Of a DNA stretch of 64,000 bases, positions 28,761-40,875 are shown one piece after another. Within the stretch, counting starts at the first letter, position 1. The number at the start of each line of letters is the position of its first letter. The stretch comes from Bradyrhizobium sp. ORS 278 (GTDB lineage Bacteria > Pseudomonadota > Alphaproteobacteria > Rhizobiales > Xanthobacteraceae). Below the pieces are notes generated by a model. It saw nothing but the letters and a program-made list of their open reading frames with translations. It did not search any database and was not told the DNA's origin. The translations under genes and the position numbers were made by a program. The stretch covers positions 5,176,501 through 5,240,500 of the forward strand of contig NC_009445.1 of the NCBI RefSeq assembly GCF_000026145.1, in the 5' to 3' direction.

Positions 28761-30416
28761 TCAGCCGAGGTTCAGCTCCTTGAAGAAGTCGTTGCCCTTG
28801 TCGTCGATGATGATGAAGGCCGGGAAGTCCACGACCTCGATGCGCCAGATCGCTTCCATGCCGAGTTCGGGATATTCGACGACCTCGACCTTCTTGATGC
28901 AGTGCTCGGCAAGGTTCGCCGCCGCGCCGCCGATCGAGCCGAGATAGAAGCCGCCGTGCGTCTTGCAGGCTTCGCGCACGGCCGGCGCGCGGTTGCCCTT
29001 GGCGACCATGACCATGGAGCCGCCGGCGGCCTGGAACTGGTCGACGAAGGAATCCATGCGGCCAGCGGTGGTCGGACCGAACGCGCCGGAGGCGTAGCCC
29101 TCGGGCGTCTTGGCCGGACCGGCGTAGTACACCGGATGGTTCTTGAAGTAGTCCGGCAGCGGCTCGCCGCGGTCGAGGCGCTCGCGCAGCTTGGCATGCG
29201 CGGCGTCGCGGGCGACGATCATGGTGCCGGTCAGCGACAGCCGGGTCTTGATCGGATTCTTCGACAGCGTGGCGAGGATGTCCTGCATTGGCTGGTTCAG
29301 GTCGATCTTCACGACCTCGCCGCCGAGCGCCTGCTCGACCTCCGGCAGATACTGCGCCGGGTGATGCTCGAGCTCCTCGAGATAGACGCCGTCCTTGGTG
29401 ATCTTGCCGAGCACCTGGCGGTCGGCCGAGCACGACACGCCCAAGCCGATCGGCAAGCTTGCGCCATGGCGCGGCATGCGGATGACGCGCACGTCATGAC
29501 AGAAGTACTTGCCGCCGAACTGCGCGCCGACGCCGAGCGACTGCGTCATCTTGTGGATTTCCTGCTCCATCTCGACGTCGCGGAAGGCGTTGCCGTCGGC
29601 GGAGCCGTGGGTCGGCAGCGCATCGAGGTAGCGCGCCGAGGCCAACTTCACCGTCTTCATGCACAGCTCGGCCGAGGTGCCGCCGATGACGATGGCGAGG
29701 TGATAAGGCGGGCACGCGGCGGTGCCGAGCGTCAGGATCTTCTCCTTCAGGAACGCCAGCAGCCGGTCCTTGGTCAGCACCGAGGGCGTCGCCTGGAACA
29801 GGAAGCTCTTGTTGGCCGAGCCGCCGCCCTTGGCCATGAACATGAATTTGTAGGCGTCCTCACCCTCGGCGTAGATCTCGGTCTGCGCCGGCATGTTGTT
29901 GGCGGTGTTCTTCTCCTCGTACATCGACAGCGGCGCGACCTGCGAGTAGCGCAGGTTCCGGCGCAAGTAAGCGTCGCGCGCGCCTTCCGAGAGCGCGGCC
30001 TCGTCGTCACCGTCGGTGATGACGTTGCAGCCCTTCTTGCCCATGATGATCGCGGTGCCGGTATCCTGGCACATCGGCAGCACACCGCCGGCGGAGATGT
30101 TGGCGTTCTTGAGAAAGTCGAGCGCGACGAACTTGTCGTTCGGGCTGGCCTCGGGATCCTCGAGGATGCCGCGCAGCTGCTTCAGGTGGCTAGGGCGCAG
30201 GAAGTGGTTGATCTCGCCGAACGCGGCCTCCGACAGGGTCCGCAGCGCCTCGCGCGAGACGACCAGCATGTCGCGGCCCAGCACCTTCTCGACCCTGATG
30301 CCCTCGGTCGTGATCTTCTTGTAGGGCGTGGTGTCCGGCCCGAGCGGAAACAGCGGCGTGTGCTTGTAGGGCGGGACGGGCTTGGACTGGTCGGGGAAAG
30401 CGGTGGGCGCGTTCAT
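28761..30416 (-). CDS. fumA: Fumarate hydratase class I
   Basis: A 551-residue iron-sulphur fumarase interconverting fumarate and malate. Signatures: [20 protein letters not shown] (first cluster Cys region), [13 protein letters not shown], the [27 protein letters not shown] region and the C-terminal [16 protein letters not shown] and [19 protein letters not shown], which contribute cluster cysteines. Length equals that of class I enzymes. First gene of the operon with the MaoC and DUF429 genes. Confidence 0.95.
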   Translation of the reverse strand: MNAPTAFPDQSKPVPPYKHTPLFPLGPDTTPYKKITTEGIRVEKVLGRDMLVVSREALRTLSEAAFGEINHFLRPSHLKQLRGILEDPEASPNDKFVALDFLKNANISAGGVLPMCQDTGTAIIMGKKGCNVITDGDDEAALSEGARDAYLRRNLRYSQVAPLSMYEEKNTANNMPAQTEIYAEGEDAYKFMFMAKGGGSANKSFLFQATPSVLTKDRLLAFLKEKILTLGTAACPPYHLAIVIGGTSAELCMKTVKLASARYLDALPTHGSADGNAFRDVEMEQEIHKMTQSLGVGAQFGGKYFCHDVRVIRMPRHGASLPIGLGVSCSADRQVLGKITKDGVYLEELEHHPAQYLPEVEQALGGEVVKIDLNQPMQDILATLSKNPIKTRLSLTGTMIVARDAAHAKLRERLDRGEPLPDYFKNHPVYYAGPAKTPEGYASGAFGPTTAGRMDSFVDQFQAAGGSMVMVAKGNRAPAVREACKTHGGFYLGSIGGAAANLAEHCIKKVEVVEYPELGMEAIWRIEVVDFPAFIIIDDKGNDFFKELNLG

Positions 30417-30927
30417 GGCGAAATCTCGCAGGGGTTCTAAAGGCGGCCGCCCAAAGCGGTCTTGACAGGTCTGATATCACCCTGGGGCCGACGCGCAACA
30501 TATGGTTCGGCATGGCCGTTCCTGGGCGGGACCATGCCACCTTTGGTCTGAATGACGGGTGGGAGGTAGCTGAAACGGCTGACCGCCCGCTCCCGGACGA
30601 AGGATCAGCGCGCGCTGAGCAAACGGTTGATCTGTGCGTTGAACGCGCCCCGTGACAGCTGACCAGCACTCAAGTCGGAACGGGGGCGCTCGACGTCAAG
30701 CAACTGCCCCTCGGTCAGGCGGAGAGCCGACTGATGCTGAACCCCCGACGTTCTGAACCCCCAACGTTCTGACGGCTTTCGGTCCACGTCCGGTCCATGG
30801 CGCTCCATCGCATATCCAGTTGAGAACTGCTTCGTTTGCCACACCCGCCGGCTTGTGGCCCTGCCCGATCCCATCGGCGCTTGCATGACCTGCGCATGCA
30901 CGCTTCAATGGCAGGGGGGTATTTGGA
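30417..30927. other. 511-base intergenic region before fumA
   Basis: Contains the fumA promoter region and, at 30738-30769, a 16-base unit TGAACCCCCGACGTTC repeated in tandem (one base differs). A minus-strand open frame at 30605-30901 ends with a plausible coding-like tail (RLTEGQLLDVERPRSDLSA) but has no recognisable family, so no gene is claimed. Confidence 0.5.
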
Positions 30928-31407
30928 ATGCAGTCATATCTTCGTTCATTGGGCCGCTCGACCGGACTTGCCGTTCTCGTCGCGCTCGGCCCGTTGCTCG
31001 CGCCGCAGGCGGCGCGGGCCGACCGTTGCGACGACCTCGCCAAGGAGCTGAAGAACGGCATCGAGGGCATCAAGATCGGCCAGACCGCGGCGGGCACCGT
31101 CTATCTCGCCCATCCCAAGGCGCGCGAGATTACGCTCGGCTGCTCATCGAAGAACTTTTCCAACCAGTTGTTCGGGAAAACCGATCGCAAGCCGCCGCCG
31201 GATTTCGTCGAGCTGATGGCGAGCGCGGCGGCGATCGTGTTCACCCTGCCGAAGGACGACATGGCGCGCGGCGTCAGCCGCTGCTACCGCCGGCTCGGCA
31301 TCTTCCGCGGCGACGACGTCGCCAGCCGCTACCGCCGGCTCGACATGCGCTGCGCCAGGACCAAGACGGAATCGTCGATCACGATCACCCGCAGCAAGGA
31401 CCAGTGA
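30928..31407 (+). CDS. Exported protein of unknown function
   Basis: A 159-residue protein with a signal peptide (GLAVLVALGPLLAPQAARA, cleavage near residue 31). Two or more Cys (DRCDDLA, LGCSSKNF) and a Tyr/Arg-rich C-terminal region (RCYRRLGIFRG, RYRRLDMRC) suggest a disulphide-bonded periplasmic protein. The start codon follows GGGGGGTATTTGGA, so the ribosome site is moderate. No family recognised. Confidence 0.72.
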   Translation: MQSYLRSLGRSTGLAVLVALGPLLAPQAARADRCDDLAKELKNGIEGIKIGQTAAGTVYLAHPKAREITLGCSSKNFSNQLFGKTDRKPPPDFVELMASAAAIVFTLPKDDMARGVSRCYRRLGIFRGDDVASRYRRLDMRCARTKTESSITITRSKDQ

Positions 31408-31571
31408 GGCCCGCCGGGACCAGGGTGCCACTGGTTTCTGCGAGGAGATCAGCGCACCGTTCACTATTCGCGCCCGCCACTCACAGTTGCAGACAATTCG
31501 ACCGATCCGGTTGACCCTTCCTTCGTTGGACATGGCCACGCTTGGGCGAACACCAAGCGAGGAGCTGGACC

Positions 31572-31784
31572 ATGTCCGTTTCGAGCGTTTCGTCGCCTTC
31601 AGCGCCGCCTTCACCGCCGCCGGTGTCGACCGAGACGACCAAACCGCAGACCCAACAGACGCAGAGCCAAGATACGCAGTCGTTCAAGGCCGACAAGACC
31701 GGCGACGAGAACGCCGCCGAGAAGCAGGCGTCCCGTCCGCCACTGCCGCCCGGCCAGGGCACGCGGGTCGACATCATCGCCTGA
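31572..31784 (+). CDS. Low-complexity small protein
   Basis: A 70-residue product rich in Ser, Pro, Thr and Gln (MSVSSVSSPSAPPSPPPVST, TTKPQTQQTQSQDTQS) with a charged middle and a RVDIIA end. GAGGAG is 7 bases ahead of the ATG. Composition suggests a disordered protein; a non-coding origin cannot be excluded. Confidence 0.55.
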   Translation: MSVSSVSSPSAPPSPPPVSTETTKPQTQQTQSQDTQSFKADKTGDENAAEKQASRPPLPPGQGTRVDIIA

Positions 31785-31810
31785 CGATCCCACACCCTCA
31801 GGCCAACTTC

Positions 31811-31850
31811 GTATAGCGGCGGCGCCTTCGGCGCTCGCCGCTATACGTGT
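31811..31850 (+). terminator. Hairpin after the low-complexity gene
   Basis: GTATAGCGGCG (31811-31821) pairs with CGCCGCTATAC (31836-31846), with a nested GCGCC/GGCGC stem. It lies 27 bases after the stop and is followed by GTGTTGGG, without a strong T-run. Confidence 0.6.
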
Positions 31851-31959
31851 TGGGTCCGCAGGTCGCGACAGGCGGTCCTGATCGACGTCGAGACGATGCA
31901 AAGATCGCCTTTCGAGCCTTGGGGGCACGTTGAGGCGGTGGCTCTCACCCCTGCTTTCG

Positions 31960-32066
31960 CCCCTCACCCTGAGGAGACCGCCGCAGGCGGGCGTCTCGAA
32001 GGGCGAGGCCCCCGCTGTGGCCTCATGGTTGGAGACGGCGCTGCGCGCCTCCTCACCATGAGGGTT
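31960..32066. repeat. CCTCACCCTGAGGAG palindromic repeat
   Basis: CCCTCACCCTGAGGAG at about 31963 is mirrored by CTCCTCACCATGAGGGTT near 32049-32066, and GTCTCGAAGGGCGAGGCCCC lies in the middle. This is a third class of dispersed extragenic palindrome in the window. Confidence 0.7.
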
Positions 32067-32140
32067 GAGAGCCGCGAGCTGCGCTGCACGTTGGCAATGA
32101 TCATGGACCTGCTGCGCGCTTCTCGACGCGCATTCAGACC

Positions 32141-32845
32141 TCACGCATCCAGCGCCTTGTAGTGGCGGAAAATGCCGTCCTCATTGAAGGGGATGCGGCG
32201 CTCGCTGGCCAGATAGGCTGCGATGTTCGGCCTGGCGGCGACGCGATCGTGCAGCGCGACGAGACCGGGGACGTTGCGCTCGAACGCGGCCATCCGGTTC
32301 GGAAACGCGTAGCGCAGGCCGGCGACGACCTGGAATAGCGACAGGTCGACGTAAGTGAGCCTTCGGCCGGTGACGTAGGCGCCGCCGCCCTTCGCCAAAA
32401 TCTGCTCGAAATAGCCGAGGAATTTCGGCACCCGCTCATTCCAGAACTCGGCGGTGCGCTTTTTGGCGGGGAAGCGCTGATCCTCGTAGTAGAGCGTCGG
32501 CCCGAGCGGATGATGCGTGTCGTGGATCTCGACCACGAAGTCGGTGATCGTGAGCTGCAGCTGGTGCACCCAGAGCTGGCCCGCCTCGGCCTTCGGCGCG
32601 AGGCCGTGGCGGGCGCCGAGGAACAGCAGGATGTTGGCGGTCTGGCCGATGATGCGGCGACCGGCTTTCAGGAACGGCGGCGCGAAGGGCGGCGTGTCAC
32701 CGTCGGCTTCGAGCATCGCGGTCATGGCCGCCAGGCCCTCCTCGCGCGCGACGTCGCGATAGCTGGCGCCCGCCTCCTCCAGCGCCAGCCGCACATATTC
32801 GCCGCGGCCCTGGATCATCGGCCAGTAGTACAGCTCGTAGCGCAT
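32141..32845 (-). CDS. Glutathione S-transferase
   Basis: A 234-residue GST. The thioredoxin-fold N-terminus begins MRYELYYWPMIQGRGEYVRLAL, with GRGE in the position of the glutathione-contacting residues and the cis-Pro/QTANILLFLG motif. The C-terminal helical domain has KGGGAYVTGRRLTYVDLSLFQV and a final RRIPFNEDGIFRHY. It resembles the sigma/beta-like class common in proteobacteria. The substrate is unknown. Confidence 0.88.
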   Translation of the reverse strand: MRYELYYWPMIQGRGEYVRLALEEAGASYRDVAREEGLAAMTAMLEADGDTPPFAPPFLKAGRRIIGQTANILLFLGARHGLAPKAEAGQLWVHQLQLTITDFVVEIHDTHHPLGPTLYYEDQRFPAKKRTAEFWNERVPKFLGYFEQILAKGGGAYVTGRRLTYVDLSLFQVVAGLRYAFPNRMAAFERNVPGLVALHDRVAARPNIAAYLASERRIPFNEDGIFRHYKALDA

Positions 32846-32900
32846 GGGTCATCCTCGGGTGTGATGCGCCCATGCGTGCGACGGATACGGGACGCGCGTG

Positions 32901-33593
32901 TCAGTTCGCCGCGAAACAGTATAGCAGGCCATCGCCGCCGGTGCTCTTCAGATCGGCCTGCGAGCAGCCGCCGTCAGGCCCGCGCGAGGGATGCGAGGTG
33001 TTCCACGATCTCGAGGGCTCGTCGTCGCGCAGGCCGATGCGGTCGGAATGGCCGACCATCGCCGCGCCTTGCGTCGCGCTGGTCCAGTTGTGGCAGGTGC
33101 GGTCCTCGCCGGGTCCGAACGCCGTTCCATCCGCCTGCGAGCCGGTGAGCACGTCATGGCGGTTCGGCGTGTCGCCGCGCCCGTTGATGACCTCGCCCTT
33201 CTCGCTCAGCGCGGTCTGCTTGGAGAGATTGTTGGAGGCGCTGTGCAACTCGGTCACGTCCCTGGCGATGACAACGCCCTTGGCATTCTGCCATGGACCC
33301 TTGCCGATGCGGTCGCGCGCGTTGACCGCGGGCTGGCCGTCGGCGGCCTGGGTGGAGAGATAGGCGCGCCAGGTCTTGTTGGAAGAAGTCTTGGCGCCTG
33401 CGCCCGCCGCCTGCGCCAGCGTCTGGCAGTGCTTGTCGGCGCCGGCGAGGCCGCCGAGATTGCCGCCATTGCCCGGGCCGTTGCTGGTGAGGAAGAAGCT
33501 CATGTCGGCGCTCTGGGCCGACACGGTCGCGATCAGGCCGGGAGCTGCGGCGAGCAGCGCGCTTGCGATCAACAGATTGCGGATCGGTGTCAT
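32901..33593 (-). CDS. Exported lectin-like/endostatin-fold protein
   Basis: A 230-residue protein with a signal peptide (MTPIRNLLIASALLAAAPGL, cleavage after VSA). The mature region starts MSFFLTSNGPGNGGNLGGLAG, ADKHCQTLAQAAGAGAK, WRAYLST, then a GRGDTPNRHDVLTGSQADG segment, CHNWTSA and SWNTSHPSRGPDGGC. This Cys/Trp-rich pattern is what rhizobial genomes annotate as lectin-like, and it resembles the collagen-XV/endostatin fold. The RGD-like tripeptide is noted but not interpreted. Confidence 0.75.
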   Translation of the reverse strand: MTPIRNLLIASALLAAAPGLIATVSAQSADMSFFLTSNGPGNGGNLGGLAGADKHCQTLAQAAGAGAKTSSNKTWRAYLSTQAADGQPAVNARDRIGKGPWQNAKGVVIARDVTELHSASNNLSKQTALSEKGEVINGRGDTPNRHDVLTGSQADGTAFGPGEDRTCHNWTSATQGAAMVGHSDRIGLRDDEPSRSWNTSHPSRGPDGGCSQADLKSTGGDGLLYCFAAN

Positions 33594-33705
33594 GGAGTCC
33601 TCCCCTGGTGGACGTGATGCGGGCGCATCGCTTCGACGCGATGTCGTGTCTGGCTAAGGAACCCGCTCCGGCCCGGTTTATTCCGCCAGAACCCGGGCAA
33701 AGCAA

Positions 33706-33733
33706 AGGCGCCGCAGAGGGCTCCGCGGCGCCT
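33706..33733 (-). terminator. Terminator of the Tim44-domain gene
   Basis: AGGCGCCGC (33706-33714) and GCGGCGCCT (33725-33733) form a nine-base-pair stem, 24 bases past the stop of the Tim44-domain gene. Minus-strand sequence after the stem reads TTGCTTTG. Confidence 0.65.
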
Positions 33734-33757
33734 GATCTTTGTCATTAAGGCTTCGGC

Positions 33758-34741
33758 TCAGCTGACCTGCTGGATCGCCGAGAGCTGCCAGTCGGCGCCG
33801 GGGTGGCGCAGGAAGGTCCAGATCTCCGTGACCTCCTGCGGCTGGTCGGAGCCCTCGACGACGCGGCCCGACGCGCGCTCGATGGTCTTGTCGGCGAGGG
33901 TGAACCGCATCGCCACCGTGGCATAGTCGGCGCCGTTCTCGCGCCAGGATTCCGCCAGGTCGCCCTGCAGCAGCTTCACGCCGGTGACCTTGTTGACCAC
34001 GCCGCGGGCCTGGTTCTGCTCGAGATCGCGCTCGAAATACGAGGCCATCTCGGGCGTCGACAGCAGGCGCAGGCGGCCGACATCCTCGTTCGACCAGGCC
34101 GACTGAATCTCACCGAGCAGGCGCTCGAACGCTTCATAGTCGGCCGGCTGGATCTGGAGCGGCGGCTGGTTGCTGCCGCCACCGAAGCCGCCAAAGCCAC
34201 CACCGAGGCCGCTCAGGCCGGAGCGGAAGCTCTGCTGGCCGTCATTGGGGCCCGGCGTCGGGCCGGACGCATAGGCCGGCTGGTTGCGGCGCTGCCACCA
34301 GGCCATCGCGAAGCGGACCGCGACCACCACCAGCAGGATCTGCAGGATCAGGCCGATGAACGAGGCGAAGCCGCCGAGGCCGGAGAACAGGCCGCCGCCG
34401 AACAGCATGCCGAACAGGCCGGCGCCGAGGAAACCCGCGGCAAGGCCGCCGAGCAGGCCGCCGGCGCGGCCGCCGAACAGGCCGCCGCGGGACGGCGCAG
34501 CCTGATTGAAGCCGCCGGGCTGGCCCGGCTGGGTGATGGTGCGGTTGAACTGCGACGCCGATCCCGGCGCGGTCGCGGTCGGAGGCGGCGCGGAGAAGGT
34601 GCGCGTGCCGCGGGATCCCGAGCTCGAGCCGCCGCCGATCCGGGCGTCGGCCGCCGAGACGGCGAGCACCGTCGGCAGCGCCAAGGACAGGGCCACGGCC
34701 ATCGCCTTGAGGAGGCCGCTTTTGCGCTGCAAGAAGCTCAT
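33758..34741 (-). CDS. Tim44-domain membrane-anchored protein
   Basis: A 327-residue protein. After a short N-terminal signal/anchor (LLKAMAVALSLALPTVLA) comes a Ser/Gly-rich region, then Gly-rich membrane segments (LLGGLAAGFLGAGLFGMLFG, IGLILQILLVVVAVRFAMAWW). The Tim44-like C-terminal domain contains DYEAFERLLGEIQSAWSNED, LSTPEMASYFERDLEQN and EVTEIWTFLRHPGADWQLSAIQQV. Such proteins are inner-membrane anchored and face the periplasm. The start is at 34741, where the signal peptide begins. Neighbour of cckA but separately oriented with its own terminator. Confidence 0.88.
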   Translation of the reverse strand: MSFLQRKSGLLKAMAVALSLALPTVLAVSAADARIGGGSSSGSRGTRTFSAPPPTATAPGSASQFNRTITQPGQPGGFNQAAPSRGGLFGGRAGGLLGGLAAGFLGAGLFGMLFGGGLFSGLGGFASFIGLILQILLVVVAVRFAMAWWQRRNQPAYASGPTPGPNDGQQSFRSGLSGLGGGFGGFGGGSNQPPLQIQPADYEAFERLLGEIQSAWSNEDVGRLRLLSTPEMASYFERDLEQNQARGVVNKVTGVKLLQGDLAESWRENGADYATVAMRFTLADKTIERASGRVVEGSDQPQEVTEIWTFLRHPGADWQLSAIQQVS

Positions 34742-34887
34742 CTGTGTTTCCCATAAGTCCCCGGAATGGGGATGCCCGTAAGATGGGCACTTCGGGCCGA
34801 AAAGGAAGGCGGCACGAGGCCGCGCGGCTGCGGCTCTGGGTCGCGGCTTCAAGCCGCTCGCCCGCCTTGTCCGGCTCTTCTGGTAAC

Positions 34888-37458
<2,571 letters not shown>

Positions 37459-37613
37459 GGCTCGAGGACGCGACCTGTCGGCTGGGAGCCCCAGCCCGTT
37501 CACGCGGCTCCCGCTCCCACCTGCCTGAATCGACGGGTCAAGCGCAAGCCCGTCAAGCCGATATTCCATGATTTATCCGTATTTTGCGGCCCGTTCCAGG
37601 GCCTGCTCGGTTG

Positions 37614-38693
37614 TCATCGCGGCCGTCCCGAGAGGTTGCGCCGCAGCCCCATCACGTAGCCGATGATCTCCGCGACCGCGTGATAATGTTCCACCGGGAT
37701 CTCCTCGTCGATCTCGACGGTGGCATACAGCGCCCGCGCCAGCGGCACGTTCTCGACGATCGGGATGTCGTGCGCCTTGGCGATCTCGCGAATCTTGAAG
37801 GCGATGTTGTCGACGCCCTTGGCGACGCAGACCGGCGCCTGCATGCCGCGCTCATAGGACAGCGCGACCGAGTAGTGCGTCGGGTTGGTGATGATCACGG
37901 AGGCCTTGGGAACCGCGGCCATCATGCGCTTCTTCATGCGCTGCTGGCGGATCTGGCGGATGCGGCCCTTGACGTGCGGATCGCCTTCGGACTGCTTGAA
38001 CTCCTCCTTCATCTCCTGCAGCGACATCTTCTGCCGCTCGTACCATTGCCGGTACTGGAACAGATAGTCGCCGATCGCGACCAGCGCGAGCAGCGCGACC
38101 ACCGAGCCCATCAGATGCGTGGTCAGCGACATCGTCACGCCGAGCAGCTCGGCGACGTCCATGTGCAGCAGCGCTTCGAGCCGCAGCCGCTCCGGCCACA
38201 GGATCATCACCATCACGGTGCCGAGCAGCACCAGCTTGAATAGGCCTTTGGCGAAGTTGGCCGCCGCCTGCTTGCCGAACAGCCGCTTGGCGCCGGACAG
38301 CGGCGAGATCTTGCTCAGCGACGGCTTGAGCGGCTCGCCCGACCACACCAGGCGGTGCTGCATCATGTTGCCGGCGATCGCCGCCAGCATCACCATCAGG
38401 ATCGGCACGCCGATCGCGGCGATGACGGCGAACGACAGGCTGCGCGCCAGCGCCAGCAGCCCCGCGCCGTCGGTGTGGATCATCCAGGAATTGGCGATCA
38501 GATTGCGCATCGGCACCAGCACCGCGGTGCCGATCGAGCCGGAGAACGTCGTCATCACCAGCGTCGCCGCCGCGATCACGAACCAGGTGTTGAGCTCCTG
38601 GCTCTTGACGACGTCGCCGCGCTCCAGCGCCTGGTCGAGGCGTTTTTGCGTCGGGTCTTCGGTTTTGTCCTCGGTATCACCCTCCTCGGCCAT
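37614..38693 (-). CDS. flhB: Flagellar type III export protein FlhB
   Basis: A 359-residue inner-membrane export-gate component with four transmembrane helices (for example FVIAAATLVMTTFSG, FAVIAAIGVPILMVMLAAIAG). The self-cleaving NPTH motif (270-273, in IITNPTHYSVALSY) is intact, and ends with VPLARALYATVEIDEEIP. Its start lies 14 bases after fliR, closing the flgB-to-flhB block on the minus strand. Confidence 0.97.
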   Translation of the reverse strand: MAEEGDTEDKTEDPTQKRLDQALERGDVVKSQELNTWFVIAAATLVMTTFSGSIGTAVLVPMRNLIANSWMIHTDGAGLLALARSLSFAVIAAIGVPILMVMLAAIAGNMMQHRLVWSGEPLKPSLSKISPLSGAKRLFGKQAAANFAKGLFKLVLLGTVMVMILWPERLRLEALLHMDVAELLGVTMSLTTHLMGSVVALLALVAIGDYLFQYRQWYERQKMSLQEMKEEFKQSEGDPHVKGRIRQIRQQRMKKRMMAAVPKASVIITNPTHYSVALSYERGMQAPVCVAKGVDNIAFKIREIAKAHDIPIVENVPLARALYATVEIDEEIPVEHYHAVAEIIGYVMGLRRNLSGRPR

Positions 38694-38707
38694 CGGTCAG
38701 GCTCCCC

Positions 38708-39475
38708 TCACCGCGGCATCAGCTCGTGGAGGACGCCTTCGAAATAGCCGAGAAACGTGCCCATCATCGCGGTGAGCACCAGCGCGAAGATGAGGAAGCC
38801 GATCAGGATCGAGAGCGGCGCGCCGACAAAATAGACCTGCATCTGCGGCATCAGCCGCGCCAGCACGCCGAGCCCGATGTTGAAGACCAGGCCGAACACC
38901 AGAAACGGTGCCGACAATTGCAGGCCGATCTTGAACGCCGCCGCAAATGCCTTGGTTGCCAGCGAGGCGACATCGCCGCTCGGAACCAGTTCGCCCGGCG
39001 CGAAGATCTTGTAGCTGTCGCTCAGCGCCGCGATCACCAGATGATGGCTGTCGGTCGCGAACAGCAAGGTCACGCCGAGCATGGTGAGGAAGTTTCCGAT
39101 CAGCACGCCCTGCTGGCCCTGCGTCGGATCGACCGCGGTGACGAAGCCGAGCCCCATCTGCTGGGCGATCACCGAGCCCGCGACCTGCAGCGCCGACAAC
39201 GTCACCCGCGCGGTCGCGCCGAGCACAATGCCGATCACGATCTCGTGCACCATCATGACCACCAGCGGCGACAGCGCCTGCAGGTCGACCTGATAGGCCT
39301 GACGGTTGAGCGGCAGCACGATCATCGTCAGCAAGAGCGCGGTGGCGAGCTTGATGCGGACGGGAATGTTGACCTCGCCAAGCCCCGGCAGCAGCATCAC
39401 CATCGCGGCGATGCGCGCGAAAGCGAGCATGAACACCGCGGCCAAGGTCGGAAGAAACGAGATGTCGATGCGCAT
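38708..39475 (-). CDS. fliR: Flagellar type III export protein FliR
   Basis: A 255-residue, roughly six-helix membrane protein. It starts MRIDISFLPTLAAVFMLAFARIAAMVMLLPG in pieces. Conserved loops are VNIPVRIKLATALLLTMIV and VDPTQGQQGVLIGNFLTM. The start at 39475 is chosen because upstream in-frame sequence lacks similarity. It sits between fliQ (171 bases upstream) and flhB. Confidence 0.96.
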   Translation of the reverse strand: MRIDISFLPTLAAVFMLAFARIAAMVMLLPGLGEVNIPVRIKLATALLLTMIVLPLNRQAYQVDLQALSPLVVMMVHEIVIGIVLGATARVTLSALQVAGSVIAQQMGLGFVTAVDPTQGQQGVLIGNFLTMLGVTLLFATDSHHLVIAALSDSYKIFAPGELVPSGDVASLATKAFAAAFKIGLQLSAPFLVFGLVFNIGLGVLARLMPQMQVYFVGAPLSILIGFLIFALVLTAMMGTFLGYFEGVLHELMPR

Positions 39476-39645
39476 CTTCAGCGGTCCCGGCGCCGCCGGC
39501 CGCGAGCCGCGGCACGCCGGTTTGCAGAGCGCCAAGCGAGCAAGCCGCTCGCGCCCGATCGAAAGCAGCAGCGCCCCCCGCACCGCCCCTCACGACCGGT
39601 CGCAGCGCCCTTGGCTGGGACAGCTCTGCCGCGCCGGACATTGCC

Positions 39646-39909
39646 TCATCCGCCGATGATTCGCGACGAGATCCGCATCATGTGCTGATGCAGCGCATCG
39701 GCCATGAACGGCAGCCCCAACAGCAGCGTGACGAAGATCGCGATGATCTTGGGCACGAACACCAGCGTCTGCTCCTGGATCTGCGTCAGCGCCTGGAACA
39801 ACGACACGACCACGCCGACGACCAGACCGACCACCATCAAGGGAGAGGAGACGATCACGATCGTCCAGATCGCATCGCGCGCGACGTCGAGCGTTTCAGC
39901 TCCGGTCAT
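39646..39909 (-). CDS. fliQ: Flagellar type III export protein FliQ
   Basis: An 87-residue two-helix export component: TLDVARDAIWTIVIVSSPLM, then VVGLVVGVVVSLFQALTQIQEQTLVFVPKI in pieces, and LLGLPFMADALHQHMMRIS. The start at 39909 gives family length. 170 bases before fliR, an unusually wide gap for adjacent export genes. Confidence 0.96.
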   Translation of the reverse strand: MTGAETLDVARDAIWTIVIVSSPLMVVGLVVGVVVSLFQALTQIQEQTLVFVPKIIAIFVTLLLGLPFMADALHQHMMRISSRIIGG

Positions 39910-40044
39910 GTCCTGTCGTCCCTGATCCTGGCGGCGCCGGTCGAGCGCCTTGATGCTGCACACGGCTCCGGCTCGTCCGGCCCCGCAATTCGTGTGACGT
40001 GGCACGCACCGGGCGCGTCACGTCGTCAGCGCCCGCAAGCGAGC

Positions 40045-40401
40045 TCAGATCGTCATCTTCATCACGTCTTCATAGGCCTGGATCACCCGGTCGCGCACCG
40101 ACACCAGCGTCGACACCGCGACGTCGGTCTCGGCGACCGCGGTGACGACATCCATCACGTTGGCCTTGCCCGAGGCCATCGCGACCGCCTGGCTGTCGGA
40201 CTTGCGTCCGGTCTCCACGACGCTGCCGATCGCATCCTTCAGCAGCGCGCTGAACGACGGACCACCCTTGTCGGCGCCGGCGCCATTGCCGAGGACGTCA
40301 CGCACGCGGGCGAGACCGCCGAAGGCGTTGCCCGTACCATTGGTATCGAGCACGCGGGCGGAATTCGCATAGGCATTCGCTGCGGAAATTGGGGAGGCCA
40401 T
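40045..40401 (-). CDS. fliE: Flagellar hook-basal body protein FliE
   Basis: A 118-residue MS-ring/rod junction protein. SFSALLKDAIGSVVETGRKS and the C-terminal helix VSTLVSVRDRVIQAYEDVMKM are the FliE signature. Follows flgC by 16 bases. Confidence 0.95.
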   Translation of the reverse strand: MASPISAANAYANSARVLDTNGTGNAFGGLARVRDVLGNGAGADKGGPSFSALLKDAIGSVVETGRKSDSQAVAMASGKANVMDVVTAVAETDVAVSTLVSVRDRVIQAYEDVMKMTI

Positions 40402-40417
40402 GACTTTCGTTCCTGTC

Positions 40418-40843
40418 CTAGGTCTTCAGAATGTCGAGTGTGCGTTGGATCATGCGGCGCGTAGCGCCGATGATGTTCAAATTCGCCTCGTAGGACCGCT
40501 GTGCATCACGCATGTCGGTCATCTCGATGAGCGGATTGACGTTGGGGTACTTGACATTGCCGGACGCGTCCGCGGCCGGGTTACTGGGGTCGTATTTGAC
40601 GCGGAACGAAGATTGGTCGGGCACCACCTTGCCGAGGGTCACGACCTTGGCGTCGAGCGCGCGGTCGAGGGCCGAGGTGAAGGTCGGGACCTTGCGGCGA
40701 TAGGGATCGCCGCCGGCCTTCGCAGCGGTGGAATCGGCATTGGCGATGTTCTCGGAGATGACGCGCATCCGCCCGGCCTGCGCGCGCAGGCCCGACGTCG
40801 CGATGGTCATCGAGCGCAGGAAATCGCTGGAGTCGTTTGCCAT
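40418..40843 (-). CDS. flgC: Proximal rod protein FlgC
   Basis: A 141-residue rod protein. It begins MANDSSDFLRSMTIATSGLRAQ with RVISENIANADSTAA, the flagellar rod motif. The C-terminal helix YEANLNIIGATRRMIQRTL is typical. 32 bases after flgB. Confidence 0.96.
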   Translation of the reverse strand: MANDSSDFLRSMTIATSGLRAQAGRMRVISENIANADSTAAKAGGDPYRRKVPTFTSALDRALDAKVVTLGKVVPDQSSFRVKYDPSNPAADASGNVKYPNVNPLIEMTDMRDAQRSYEANLNIIGATRRMIQRTLDILKT

Positions 40844-40875
40844 GCGTGTCGGTCTCCGTCCTCAGATCTCCGGCC

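Noticed and set aside
27855..30440. 861-residue plus-strand open frame opposite fumA
   Set aside because: The strand opposite carries the clear fumarase, MaoC and DUF429 proteins.
30605..30901. Minus-strand small gene upstream of fumA
   Set aside because: No family, no ribosome site and tandem repeats inside it; left as unproven.
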